Shown piece by piece: positions 52,569 through 60,655 of a DNA stretch of 61,608 bases. The notes beneath the pieces are model-generated. The model made no database searches, was not told the DNA's origin, and saw nothing but the letters and a program-made list of their open reading frames with translations. The stretch lies in assembly GCF_023634765.1 (NCBI RefSeq), contig NZ_JAMLFX010000008.1, positions 1-61,608 of the forward strand, read 5' to 3'. The DNA comes from Pseudomonas sp. AKS31 (lineage in GTDB: Bacteria > Pseudomonadota > Gammaproteobacteria > Pseudomonadales > Pseudomonadaceae). The first letter of the stretch is position 1. The number at the start of each line of letters is the position of its first letter. Position numbers and translations under genes: made by a program.

Positions 52569-52883
52569 TTACAACCACCAACGCAGCAAAAAGAAGAACG
52601 CCATGCTCAACAACATGCTGAGCAATGTACTGCGCGTGTATATCACCAAAGCGATCGCCACCAGCGAACTCAGCAGATAAGGATTATCCCACTGCAGATT
52701 CAGCTGTTTGTCCGGCATGAAGACAATCGGCCCGCAGATGGCCGTGAGCATCCCCGGCACCGCAAAACCGAGAAACTGCCGCGCATTGCTACTCAAACGC
52801 ACCGGCAACCGCGGTTCGAGAAACACGTAGCGATTGAGAAACACCAGAATCCCCATACCGAAAATCACTGCCCAAATCATCAT
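52569..52883 (-). CDS. azlD: AzlD family branched-chain amino acid exporter small subunit
   Basis: A 104-residue membrane protein with about three or four hydrophobic segments (MMIWAVIFGMGILVFLNRYV; FLGFAVPGMLTAICGPIVF; LVAIALVIYTRSTLLSMLLS), the AzlD pattern. Its start overlaps the azlC stop (ATGATG/TGA). With AzlC it forms a branched-chain amino acid efflux pump of the LIV-E family. Confidence 0.9.
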   Translation of the reverse strand: MMIWAVIFGMGILVFLNRYVFLEPRLPVRLSSNARQFLGFAVPGMLTAICGPIVFMPDKQLNLQWDNPYLLSSLVAIALVIYTRSTLLSMLLSMAFFFLLRWWL

Positions 52884-53581
52884 GTGCGCCCCCGATACAG
52901 CTTGTTGCAGACAAACCCTGCGGTCATTCCGGCCAGCCCCGACAACACCAGGGCCGAACCCCATTGCCAGTAACTGAACAACACCGAACAAAACAGCGAC
53001 ACTGCCACGCAAACCACCGTCGGCACGTTGCGTACCACCGGTGTGATCAGGGCGATGAAGGTGGCGGCAATCGAGAAGTCCAGCCCCAGATGCTCAAGCC
53101 CCGGAATGCTGCTGCCGAGGACAATGCCAGCCAACGTGAACAGATTCCACGCGATGTAAAACGTCAGACCGACACCCAACGCATACCAGCGGTTGAACTG
53201 CTGACGGTCGTGCTGGCTGGTCAGGGCAAACAATTCATCGGTGAGCAGAAAACCCAGACCGATGCGCCAGCGCCCCGGCAGTGGCGAAATCACCGAACGC
53301 ATGCTCATGCCATAGAGCAAGTGCTGCGAAGTCAGCAGCAGCGTGGTCAGCAGAATCGAGAAAATCCCCGCGCCGCCCTTGAGCATGCCGATCGCCACCA
53401 GTTGCGCCGCACCGGCAAACACAATGCTCGAAAGGCCCTGGCCTTGCAGCGGCGTGAGATTGGCTTCGATCGCCATGGAGCCGGCCAGCAGCCCCCAGGG
53501 CGCAGTGGCCAGAGACAACGGCATGATCGCCGCAGCGCCGCGAAGGAACGCACTGCGCGGCATCATAAGTGAGTCAGACAT
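52880..53581 (-). CDS. azlC: AzlC family branched-chain amino acid exporter large subunit
   Basis: A 233-residue membrane protein with about five or six hydrophobic segments. Typical AzlC text: LRGAAAIMPLSLATAPWGLLAG, FAGAAQLVAIGML, SQHLLYGMSMR and LTDELFAL. The ATG at 53581 follows GAAGAG; the longer reading to 53710 has no homology at its N-terminus. It is translationally coupled to azlD downstream. Confidence 0.92.
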   Translation of the reverse strand: MSDSLMMPRSAFLRGAAAIMPLSLATAPWGLLAGSMAIEANLTPLQGQGLSSIVFAGAAQLVAIGMLKGGAGIFSILLTTLLLTSQHLLYGMSMRSVISPLPGRWRIGLGFLLTDELFALTSQHDRQQFNRWYALGVGLTFYIAWNLFTLAGIVLGSSIPGLEHLGLDFSIAATFIALITPVVRNVPTVVCVAVSLFCSVLFSYWQWGSALVLSGLAGMTAGFVCNKLYRGRT

Positions 53582-53734
53582 ATCGCTCTTCAACAGTGAA
53601 AACAGCAACAGACTCTGCCAGCAAATCCCCTTGCCCGGCTTGAACAATCTTGCGCAATTGCGCCAAATCGCGCCGACTGTGGACAGCCAACGGCGTACCA
53701 TGTGAGCCATTCACAATCGCGTCAGGGAGACGAC

Positions 53735-54109
53735 ATGCTGTACCGAATCGCAGCCGACGGGCTGGTGCTGTTTCATTTGTCCTTCATTCTGTTTGTGCTG
53801 TTTGGCGGGCTGCTGGTCCTCAAATGGCCACGCTTGATGTGGCTGCATTTGCCGGCGGCCGCCTGGGGAGTGGCGGTCGAGGTGCTGCATCTGACCTGTC
53901 CGCTGACCTACTGGGAAAACCTCATGCGCCACGCCGCCGGGCAGACTGAATACGCCGGCGGCTTCATCGAGCATTACATCTGGCCGATCATCTACCCGGC
54001 CGGGCTAACCCCGCAGATTCAACTGGCGCTCGGCAGCGTGGTGCTAGCGGTCAACCTGCTGGTTTACGGTCGTTTAATCCGTTCGTGGAAAATGCGTCGA
54101 GCCGTGTAA
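53735..54109 (+). CDS. DUF2784 family membrane protein
   Basis: A 124-residue protein with three or four hydrophobic segments. The sequence MLYRIAADGLVLFHLSFILF, CPLTYWENLMR with a conserved Cys, and GFIEHYIWPIIYP define DUF2784. GGGAGA lies six bases before the ATG. Function is unknown. It abuts the convergent DUF3087 gene (stop to stop). Confidence 0.88.
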   Translation: MLYRIAADGLVLFHLSFILFVLFGGLLVLKWPRLMWLHLPAAAWGVAVEVLHLTCPLTYWENLMRHAAGQTEYAGGFIEHYIWPIIYPAGLTPQIQLALGSVVLAVNLLVYGRLIRSWKMRRAV

Positions 54110-54634
54110 TCAACGCGAAGTCTTCAAGGTTTCCAGCCAGACCGGATCCAGGCGCGTCTGCTCGGTATCGAGTGCCAGCGCCTGCATCCGCTCCTTATGC
54201 GTTTCAACTTCTCGCCACAGTTGCCCGTGATCGCTGGAGTTGCCGTCCAGTTCGTGCATTTGCATCAATCCCAGATGGTAGAAGCGCAGAACCTTCATCG
54301 CCGTCGGATCGTTCTGTTCCACCGCCGCCGTTACCTGATGCACCACATTGGTGATGCTCATCAGGCTGCGCTTGAGCCGCCAGCTGTACACCGCTGGCGC
54401 CATCCAGCTCTGATTCCAGAAGCGCCCGCGCAGTAACGCTGCGGTCAGCAGAAATGCCACAAACACCCCGCCGACATTGAAGCGCAGGTTATCGCCACCC
54501 GGCTCGCCGAACAGCGCCACCGCTACGCTGGAAAACAGCATCGCCAGCACCAGGAACAGCACGGCGATGATGATCGTGCTGCGTCGCGTCTGCTGGCGAA
54601 AAGTGGCGGCATCCATCGGCTGAATCTCGAACAT
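54110..54634 (-). CDS. DUF3087 family protein
   Basis: A 174-residue protein starting MFEIQPMDAATFRQQTRRST, followed by two hydrophobic segments (IIIAVLFLVLAMLFSSVAVALF and FNVGGVFVAFLLTAALL) and a helical C-terminal ~100 residues. This matches DUF3087, a common Pseudomonas inner-membrane family of unknown role. AAGGA lies 11 bases before the ATG. Confidence 0.87.
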   Translation of the reverse strand: MFEIQPMDAATFRQQTRRSTIIIAVLFLVLAMLFSSVAVALFGEPGGDNLRFNVGGVFVAFLLTAALLRGRFWNQSWMAPAVYSWRLKRSLMSITNVVHQVTAAVEQNDPTAMKVLRFYHLGLMQMHELDGNSSDHGQLWREVETHKERMQALALDTEQTRLDPVWLETLKTSR

Positions 54635-54858
54635 CACAAATGACTTCCTTGAGCGACAAAAGGGGTAACTGAAAAAACCGGCCGGCGCATTATCGCCTCT
54701 ACCGCGGATTTAGCTATGCTGGGGCTCCTTTTCATCTTTTCAGCGTCCAACGGGGACATGGCGGTACAGCGCAGATCGTGCCATCTTCATTCATGGATAC
54801 ACACTATTCGGATGCCATCCGCCTGGTTTTGGGATGACATCGTTTTAAGGATCATTGC

Positions 54859-56232
54859 ATGACCCAACGACACGTAATCAATGCCTCGGTCAGCCCGAAA
54901 GGCAGCCTGGAAACCCTTTCTCAACGTGAAGTTCAGCAACTGAGCGAAGCCGGATCCGGCAGCACCTACACCCTCTTCCGCCAGTGCGCCCTGGCCATCC
55001 TCAACACCGGCGCCCATGTCGACAACGCCAAGACCATCCTCGAAGCCTACAAGGACTTCGAAATCCGCATTCACCAACAGGACCGCGGCGTCCGCCTGGA
55101 GCTGCTGAACGCTCCGGCCGACGCGTTCGTCGACGGCGAAATGATCGCCAGCACCCGCGAAATGCTCTTCAGTGCCCTGCGCGATATCGTCTACACCGAA
55201 AACGAACTCGACAGCCAGCGCATCGACCTCAGCACCTCGCAGGGCATCAGCGACTACGTTTTCCACCTGCTGCGCAATGCGCGCACGTTGCGTCCGGGCG
55301 TCGAGCCGAAGATCGTCGTGTGCTGGGGCGGTCACTCGATCAACACCGAAGAATACAAATACACCAAGAAAGTCGGCCATGAACTGGGCCTGCGCAGCCT
55401 CGACATCTGCACCGGCTGCGGTCCAGGTGTGATGAAAGGCCCGATGAAAGGCGCGACCATCGCTCACGCCAAACAGCGTATCCATGGCGGGCGCTACCTC
55501 GGTCTGACCGAGCCGGGCATCATCGCCGCCGAAGCACCGAACCCGATCGTCAACGAGCTGGTGATCCTGCCGGACATCGAGAAACGTCTGGAAGCCTTCG
55601 TCCGCGTTGGCCACGGCATCATCATTTTCCCGGGCGGCGCCGGTACGGCTGAGGAATTCCTCTACCTGCTGGGCATCCTGATGCACCCGGACAACAAAGG
55701 TCTGCCGTTCCCGGTGATCCTGACCGGGCCGAAACATGCCGCGCCGTATCTGGAGCAGCTTGACGCGTTCGTCACCGCGACCCTCGGTGAAGCGGCCAAG
55801 CAGCACTACGAGATCATCATCGACGACCCGGCCGAAGTGGCTCGGCAGATGACTCAGGGCCTGAAAGCCGTGAAGCAGTTCCGCCGCGAGCGCAACGACG
55901 CGTTCCACTTCAACTGGCTGTTGAAAATCGACGAGGGCTTCCAGCGCCCGTTCGATCCAACCCACGAAAACATGGCCAACCTCAAACTGCATCGCGACCA
56001 GCCACCACACGAACTGGCGGCCAACCTGCGCCGGGCGTTCTCGGGCATCGTCGCCGGCAACGTCAAGGACAAGGGCATTCGCCTGATCGAAGAACACGGG
56101 CCGTACCAGATCCGTGGTGATGCGGCGATCATGCAACCGCTCGACGCACTGCTCAAAGCCTTCGTCGCCCAGCACCGGATGAAACTGCCGGGCGGCGCCG
56201 CGTATGTGACGTGCTATCGCGTGGTGGCGTAA
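54859..56232 (+). CDS. ppnN: Nucleotide 5'-monophosphate nucleosidase PpnN (YgdH)
   Basis: A 457-residue LOG-family nucleosidase that splits nucleoside 5'-monophosphates (GMP, AMP and others) to base and ribose 5-phosphate; the E. coli enzyme is controlled by (p)ppGpp. The LOG core contains CTGCGPGVMKGPMKGA and PGGAGTAEEF, flanked by the N-terminal DUF4478-like and C-terminal DUF3412-like domains specific to PpnN. Length is as in E. coli. AAGGATC precedes the ATG. The 221 bp before it is plain leader. A hairpin follows. Confidence 0.95.
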   Translation: MTQRHVINASVSPKGSLETLSQREVQQLSEAGSGSTYTLFRQCALAILNTGAHVDNAKTILEAYKDFEIRIHQQDRGVRLELLNAPADAFVDGEMIASTREMLFSALRDIVYTENELDSQRIDLSTSQGISDYVFHLLRNARTLRPGVEPKIVVCWGGHSINTEEYKYTKKVGHELGLRSLDICTGCGPGVMKGPMKGATIAHAKQRIHGGRYLGLTEPGIIAAEAPNPIVNELVILPDIEKRLEAFVRVGHGIIIFPGGAGTAEEFLYLLGILMHPDNKGLPFPVILTGPKHAAPYLEQLDAFVTATLGEAAKQHYEIIIDDPAEVARQMTQGLKAVKQFRRERNDAFHFNWLLKIDEGFQRPFDPTHENMANLKLHRDQPPHELAANLRRAFSGIVAGNVKDKGIRLIEEHGPYQIRGDAAIMQPLDALLKAFVAQHRMKLPGGAAYVTCYRVVA

Positions 56233-56240
56233 TCCACAAG

Positions 56241-56276
56241 CATGAAGATCCGAAGATGATGCTTCGGGTCTTCATG
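56241..56276 (+). terminator. Hairpin after ppnN
   Basis: CATGAAGA-CCGAAG and CTTCGG-TCTTCATG pair around ATGATG with one internal mismatch. There is no T-run. It marks the border between ppnN and the AT-richer terpene island. Confidence 0.5.
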
Positions 56277-56290
56277 ACGGCTCGACCTAC

Positions 56291-57262
56291 TCAATCTGGT
56301 TTGAAACGTATTTCCCGATAGCGCGGTACCGACAGATGCCAGCCGATGTTGCCAAGCCATTGCACTCTGAACGCCTCGGCGCATCGCAATGCTTGCTCGC
56401 GCACGTCGGTTTCACACCCAATTTGATCAAGCTCGTCGGGTAGTCGCGCCTGCAGTTCGAGAAACTGTCGCATCCACACCTCAATTCTCTGATTCACTTC
56501 AGCCGCTGCCTGATCCGGACTCAGTCCATGATGATGTCGAAGGTGAGTCAGGAGGTTGTAAACGTCCTCATCAGGATTAATTAAGATGCAGAACGACAGC
56601 ACATCGTTGACTGCTTTCATTAAATTCAGTGATAGCCTGCGCAATTCCTGCCATAGCGAACAGTAATAAACCGTTGCGGGAAGATTTATCTGATGGGCAA
56701 AGTACGTAAACTCAAAGCACACCTGAAAACCTCCGGCATTGCGCCACACACTTTCATAATCGGCCAGTCCAGGCTGGGTTCCGCCGAGGCGATGCGTCGA
56801 AGCACTGACGCAGCAAAACAGATAGCTGCTGTATTGATCCAGTGTTCGTCGTACCCACTGCTCAGGCATTGACGCCCCCGCCCGACGAATAATGTCTCTC
56901 AATCCCCCAGGCAGTCCTGCGCACTGACCTGCGCCACGCTCGCTCGCAACTTCGTGCACTTGTCGCAACGCCCTTTCCAAAGCATCAGGAGAACAACTCA
57001 GATCTTCATCGGCCAAATCATCCTGACAACTGAACCACCCGGTCAGATCAGAGAGAACATTCAGCGTCTGCGCATTTGCATGGGGCCACATGAAGGCAGC
57101 GTATTTGCCTGGTAGATAAATATTCAACTGGTGTATCGCCCGTTCGGAATCTGTCAGCCCCAGACTTTCAAGCCAGGCACGCGTCTGTTGTTCGGCCTGA
57201 TCGGCCATAGGACTGGGTGCAACATCAATCAATTGCAAGGCCGGTGGCAGTGAGTAACTCAT
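56291..57262 (-). CDS. Class I terpene synthase homologue with altered NSE motif
   Basis: A 323-residue all-helical terpene cyclase homologue without a signal peptide. The Asp-rich motif is DDLAD (81-85). A candidate pyrophosphate-sensor Arg174 sits in YESVWRNAGG, and the C-terminal W-x5-R-Y motif is present (Trp308, Arg314, Tyr315). The NSE motif starts normally (Asn219-Asp220-x2-Ser223), but Leu227 stands where the metal-binding Glu is expected (NDVLSFCILINPDED); acidic 231-233 follow. The ATG has GGAG seven bases upstream. It is divergent from a prenyl diphosphate synthase homologue at 57610, which may supply its substrate. The product cannot be predicted. Confidence 0.85.
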   Translation of the reverse strand: MSYSLPPALQLIDVAPSPMADQAEQQTRAWLESLGLTDSERAIHQLNIYLPGKYAAFMWPHANAQTLNVLSDLTGWFSCQDDLADEDLSCSPDALERALRQVHEVASERGAGQCAGLPGGLRDIIRRAGASMPEQWVRRTLDQYSSYLFCCVSASTHRLGGTQPGLADYESVWRNAGGFQVCFEFTYFAHQINLPATVYYCSLWQELRRLSLNLMKAVNDVLSFCILINPDEDVYNLLTHLRHHHGLSPDQAAAEVNQRIEVWMRQFLELQARLPDELDQIGCETDVREQALRCAEAFRVQWLGNIGWHLSVPRYREIRFKPD

Positions 57263-57609
57263 GCGGCAACTCCATGATTATCGGGTGATAATATCCCGCA
57301 GCATGCTGAAGAAGACCGGAGTAAACATAACTTTACTTAGAGAACCAACATTGCTCCAGGCGCAGCGAACTCAGACAGTCACACCAACCTTAGTTCAGCA
57401 AAACAAGGTTTCAACTCTCCGCGCTACCGTCCATCGACTATCACGGCCAACCTGATATAGAACGCAATCGCGAAAACTTTATAATCAATAAGTCCTAAAA
57501 AAACCAAACACCCAACACTCTTTACGCTACTTTCTAGAGACGCTGACTGTGACACCCTGGCAACCAGGCATTCAAACGACGCTCTGATTGACACCGGGAG
57601 TAATCTGCC
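57263..57609. other. 347-bp AT-rich divergent promoter region of the terpene cassette
   Basis: No gene is seen here. It holds an inverted repeat ATTATC-GGGT-GATAAT (57277-57292) just upstream of the terpene synthase ribosome-binding site, a TATAAT-like -10 near 57480 facing the prenyl synthase, and CCTGG-CAA-CCAGG (57556-57568) before that gene. Both cassette genes must be expressed from here. Confidence 0.6.
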
Positions 57610-58551
57610 ATGCTTCCTTCAAACCCTCAGCAATATGCGGCTGCCAAAAAAAGCTGGTTGGTTGCGTTCGAATATCAGGAGCAGCATGCGGGCAAGAAAG
57701 TCAGAACAGACCTGACACAGGCCTTGGCCAGTGTATATCGACTTCCTTCCGACAAAACCCGAATAATTTGCAACTGTGTCGAACGCTTCAACACTGCCTC
57801 TCTGATACACGATGACATCATTGACCAGGACCGGGTTCGTCGTGGAGCCGACTCCGTGTGGGTCAGATACGGAGTGGCCACGGCGCTGATTTCAGGCATG
57901 TATGGTTACACTCAAGGGCTGAAATCGCTCAGTGAATCAGGACGCATGACATTGGTTCAAGCAGGCCTCGATAGCCTGGAGGAATTGCACATCGGCCAGC
58001 ACCTCGACACCTTGCTCAGCGAGGGAACGGACTTACCCACCATGGAGCAATACCGCTATGTTGCTCAACTGAATACCGGGTGTTTTTTCATATTCATCCT
58101 GAAAGCCTGTCAACAACTTAAGCCTCTGCCCGAACAATGTTACAGCTCTCTGAAATCAATGCTTCTTGAACTTTCCGTCTACTATCGTTTTATTAACGAC
58201 TACTGCGACATCAATCACATCCCGCATTATGCGAAAAAAGGATTTGCGCCAGACCTTGAAGGAGGCCCCAAATCATTCCTGATGATTATTGCAAATCAGC
58301 CATTGCAGAAACGCAATAGAAACGAAATGCAGAAACGACAGATAATAATTAATTGGGGAAACGCTGATGTATTCTTCAAAGCCTTATCGATCATGGAAGG
58401 CAGCTATGCAAACCTGCTAGGCTTTTTCCAACTCGCACAGCAACAGTGCAATGAGCTGGATTTCAGTCAACTTGAGAGTTTTCTCAACGACCTGCACTTC
58501 CAACAAAATCCGGAGGATAATTTCTATGAATCCCTTCGGTTGAATACTTGA
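57610..58551 (+). CDS. Divergent polyprenyl (geranylgeranyl-type) diphosphate synthase homologue
   Basis: A 313-residue trans-prenyltransferase homologue. GKKVR (28-32) corresponds to the diphosphate-binding GK-x-R, and the first Asp-rich motif DDIID (68-72) is canonical and followed by RVRRG. GQ-x2-D (129-133) is kept. The second Asp-rich motif reads NDYCD (196-200), with Asn for the first Asp, and the usual KTG is NTG (155-157). The order LHIGQHLD, then PTMEQY, then EGGPKSF resembles eukaryotic-type GGPP synthases more than IspA. Base composition is AT-richer than the chromosome. GGGAG precedes the ATG. It is divergent from the terpene synthase homologue. Confidence 0.82.
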   Translation: MLPSNPQQYAAAKKSWLVAFEYQEQHAGKKVRTDLTQALASVYRLPSDKTRIICNCVERFNTASLIHDDIIDQDRVRRGADSVWVRYGVATALISGMYGYTQGLKSLSESGRMTLVQAGLDSLEELHIGQHLDTLLSEGTDLPTMEQYRYVAQLNTGCFFIFILKACQQLKPLPEQCYSSLKSMLLELSVYYRFINDYCDINHIPHYAKKGFAPDLEGGPKSFLMIIANQPLQKRNRNEMQKRQIIINWGNADVFFKALSIMEGSYANLLGFFQLAQQQCNELDFSQLESFLNDLHFQQNPEDNFYESLRLNT

Positions 58552-58558
58552 AAGAATC

Positions 58559-58574
58559 GTTTTTTCGAAAAAAC
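58559..58574. repeat. Perfect 16-bp palindrome GTTTTTTCGAAAAAAC
   Basis: It lies 8 bp after the prenyl synthase stop, between it and the convergent flavoprotein gene. It could mark an island edge or a regulator site; the AT stem makes it a poor terminator. Confidence 0.5.
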
Positions 58575-58605
58575 CATCTCTCCGTGCACTGCAAGCAGAA
58601 TCGCC

Positions 58606-60006
58606 TCAACCACGGCCCGACAGTCGCACAGCCAACGCTTTCGCCTGCAACGCCACATCCGTCACCGCCGTGCTCTCCCACCACATCCCGCGCAATGGCG
58701 GCCCCATGGCAAATAACCGGTCAGCCGCACATCCCTCGGCATCCAGCACCGCGCCATCCACCGCCGCTGCGATTCCCAACGCCAACGGTCCCGGTTGCAC
58801 CAAACCGCGCGCCAGTACCTGCTGCGGCAACGGCCTCGCCACCCGGCGCCAGTCATACTCGATGCCACTCGAGTTGATCAGTGCAGCGCCCTGCACCAGG
58901 CAAGTTTCCGACTCACCGCGACGCCGAATGCGAATGCCGACACCACCTCCCGGACTCGGCTCAAGCCCTTTGAAAGACGCCGCCTGAATACGCAACCGCC
59001 CTTCTGCATGCAACCGTTCAACCAGCGCCGCACTCAACGGCGGCGAACGGTGATGATGACTTTCCCACCACGGCCGTACATGCCGTACGAATTGTCGACG
59101 CTGCGTGTCAGTCGCCTGACTCCACAACCGGGCGATGTGCACGCGAACCGTGTCCAGCGGCGCCTGCCAATCGATGCCTTGTGCAATGGCTGCCTGGCAT
59201 TGCCGACGCAATTCGCGCAACAGTTGTCGTGGCGTTCGAATGCTGTGATCGCTGCCAAGAAAATCCATCCAGGCCGGCGGTTGTCGGCGCACGTGGGGCA
59301 ACAAGCCGTGCCGGGAAAACACTTCGATTGGCCCGCGATGCCCGGCCTGCTCCAGCGACACCACGGCATCGACCATGGTCAGGCCGGAGCCGATGATCAG
59401 CACCGTCGCTTGCGGGTCGAGTTGATGCATCGCTGCGACATCCCACGGATCGAGCGCGGCGGCGTTGAGGCCACTGGAGGTTTTCTGCGGGGTTCGCGCG
59501 GCCGGAAACATTCCGGTCGCCAGTACTGCGCGGCTTCCGCGCAATGACTGACCATCGCTCAACGTCAGCTGCACCGAATCGGCCTCGACTTGCAGGTCAA
59601 CGACCTCAGCGCGAATGTGGTCAACGCATGAGCCATTTTGCGCCCCGACTCCGCGCGCTTCGGCCAGGCGCTGCTGCACATAGACCCCGAACAATCCACG
59701 CGGCGGAAACAGTTCGCTGACCGGCACATTCTGCTCGGCAGACTCCGGCCAGCCGCCAGCGGTAATGTGCTCGGTGAGCCATTGCGTCAGATCATCAGGA
59801 TTGTCCGGATCGACGCTCATGCGCGCGGCGTTGCCGTTGAGCGTGTGACCCAACTCGACCGCGCTATAGGCCTCGCCGCGTCCCAGTTCCGCACGCGGCT
59901 CAATGATCAGGACCTTGCGCCGGCCAGGCAGACGCAACAATTGCACTGCCAGCATCGTACCGCTAAGCCCACCGCCGATAATCAGGATGTCTGCGCACTG
60001 ACTCAT
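58606..60006 (-). CDS. FAD/NAD(P)-binding flavoprotein
   Basis: A 466-residue protein with an N-terminal FAD-binding GGGLSG (11-16) and IEPRAELGRGEAYS, the pattern of the FAD_NAD_binding (HI0933/YdhS-like) family. A second dinucleotide motif, LIIGSGLTMVDAVVSLEQAG, lies near residue 200. GC content and codon use match the chromosome, not the terpene island. Its start is immediately after the XRE-cupin stop (TGAATG), so the two are coupled, and that regulator gene leads the transcript. The reaction is unknown; a link to the nearby terpene genes is possible but unsupported. Confidence 0.85.
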   Translation of the reverse strand: MSQCADILIIGGGLSGTMLAVQLLRLPGRRKVLIIEPRAELGRGEAYSAVELGHTLNGNAARMSVDPDNPDDLTQWLTEHITAGGWPESAEQNVPVSELFPPRGLFGVYVQQRLAEARGVGAQNGSCVDHIRAEVVDLQVEADSVQLTLSDGQSLRGSRAVLATGMFPAARTPQKTSSGLNAAALDPWDVAAMHQLDPQATVLIIGSGLTMVDAVVSLEQAGHRGPIEVFSRHGLLPHVRRQPPAWMDFLGSDHSIRTPRQLLRELRRQCQAAIAQGIDWQAPLDTVRVHIARLWSQATDTQRRQFVRHVRPWWESHHHRSPPLSAALVERLHAEGRLRIQAASFKGLEPSPGGGVGIRIRRRGESETCLVQGAALINSSGIEYDWRRVARPLPQQVLARGLVQPGPLALGIAAAVDGAVLDAEGCAADRLFAMGPPLRGMWWESTAVTDVALQAKALAVRLSGRG

Positions 60007-60570
60007 TCAAATCACCACGTTCCGAACAAACCGCGCCGGCACATCTCCGTCATTGCGATAGGAATGCGGCTGGTTGCTGGCAAACATGAAGAACTCGCCG
60101 GTGCCGATGCGCTGCGGCTGATCGCCGAGCATCAAGGTGAGGCAACCCTCAAACACGAAAATCTGCTCGCTCCAGCCATCGGCATCCGCTTGCGAGGGGT
60201 AGACCTCACCCGGTTGCAGACACCATTCCCACTGCTCGACTTCGCGGGTCGCGCTGGCTTTCGACAGCAATACCGCTTTGCTGCCGGGAATCACGCCGGC
60301 CCAGGCCAGCTCGTTGATGCGGCTCGGATCACGGGCATCGGGGGCCTGAATCAAGTCACTGAAGGCAACGTCGAGCGCTTCGGCCACGCGATCAAGGGTG
60401 GTCAGGCTGACATTCTTTTCTCCCGCCTCGATCGCTACGAGCATGCGCCGACTGACTCCGGATTTTTCCGCCAGCGCGGTCTGGCTCAGGTCGGCGGCGT
60501 GCCGCAGACGCCGGACGTTCTGGCTGACGTGTTGCAGGACGGAGGCCCGTTGCGTTGAATCTTTGTGCAC
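60007..60570 (-). CDS. XRE family regulator with C-terminal cupin domain
   Basis: A 187-residue regulator. The N-terminal helix-turn-helix (VRRLRHAADLSQTALAEKSG, then VSRRMLVAIEAGEKNVS) is of the XRE type. The C-terminal cupin (EVYPSQADADGWSEQIFVFEG, GTGEFFMFASNQPHSYRN) probably binds a small effector. There is no ATG at the expected place; GTG at 60570 (VHKDSTQRA) is my choice, with GTG at 60582 as an alternative. It is divergent from an EamA exporter and coupled to the flavoprotein gene. Confidence 0.82.
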   Translation of the reverse strand: MHKDSTQRASVLQHVSQNVRRLRHAADLSQTALAEKSGVSRRMLVAIEAGEKNVSLTTLDRVAEALDVAFSDLIQAPDARDPSRINELAWAGVIPGSKAVLLSKASATREVEQWEWCLQPGEVYPSQADADGWSEQIFVFEGCLTLMLGDQPQRIGTGEFFMFASNQPHSYRNDGDVPARFVRNVVI

Positions 60571-60651
60571 TATATTGCTCACTCGGTGAGGTTGGGCAGT
60601 ATACTGCGCAACGTTGGGCGCATTGTGCGGCCTCCTTTTTATAGTGCGCAA
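60563..60651. promoter_or_regulatory. Three related operator-like sites in the XRE/EamA divergent region
   Basis: TTGTGCACTATA (60563-60574), TATACTGCGCAA (60600-60611, part of the perfect palindrome GCAGTATACTGC at 60596-60607) and TATAGTGCGCAA (60640-60651) share the pattern TATA-S-TGCRCAA in either direction. The last is 4 bp before the EamA ATG, and the first overlaps the proposed GTG start of the regulator. They are candidates for binding by the XRE-cupin protein. Confidence 0.6.
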
Positions 60652-60655
60652 GGTC

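Noticed and set aside
58559..58574. Palindrome GTTTTTTCGAAAAAAC as an intrinsic terminator
   Set aside because: The stem is nearly all A-T pairs without a GC core or loop, so it would not form a stable terminator.
58606..60006. Flavoprotein as a tailoring oxidase of the terpene cassette
   Set aside because: It is convergent, GC-rich like the chromosome, and coupled to its own XRE-cupin regulator, so proximity alone is not enough.
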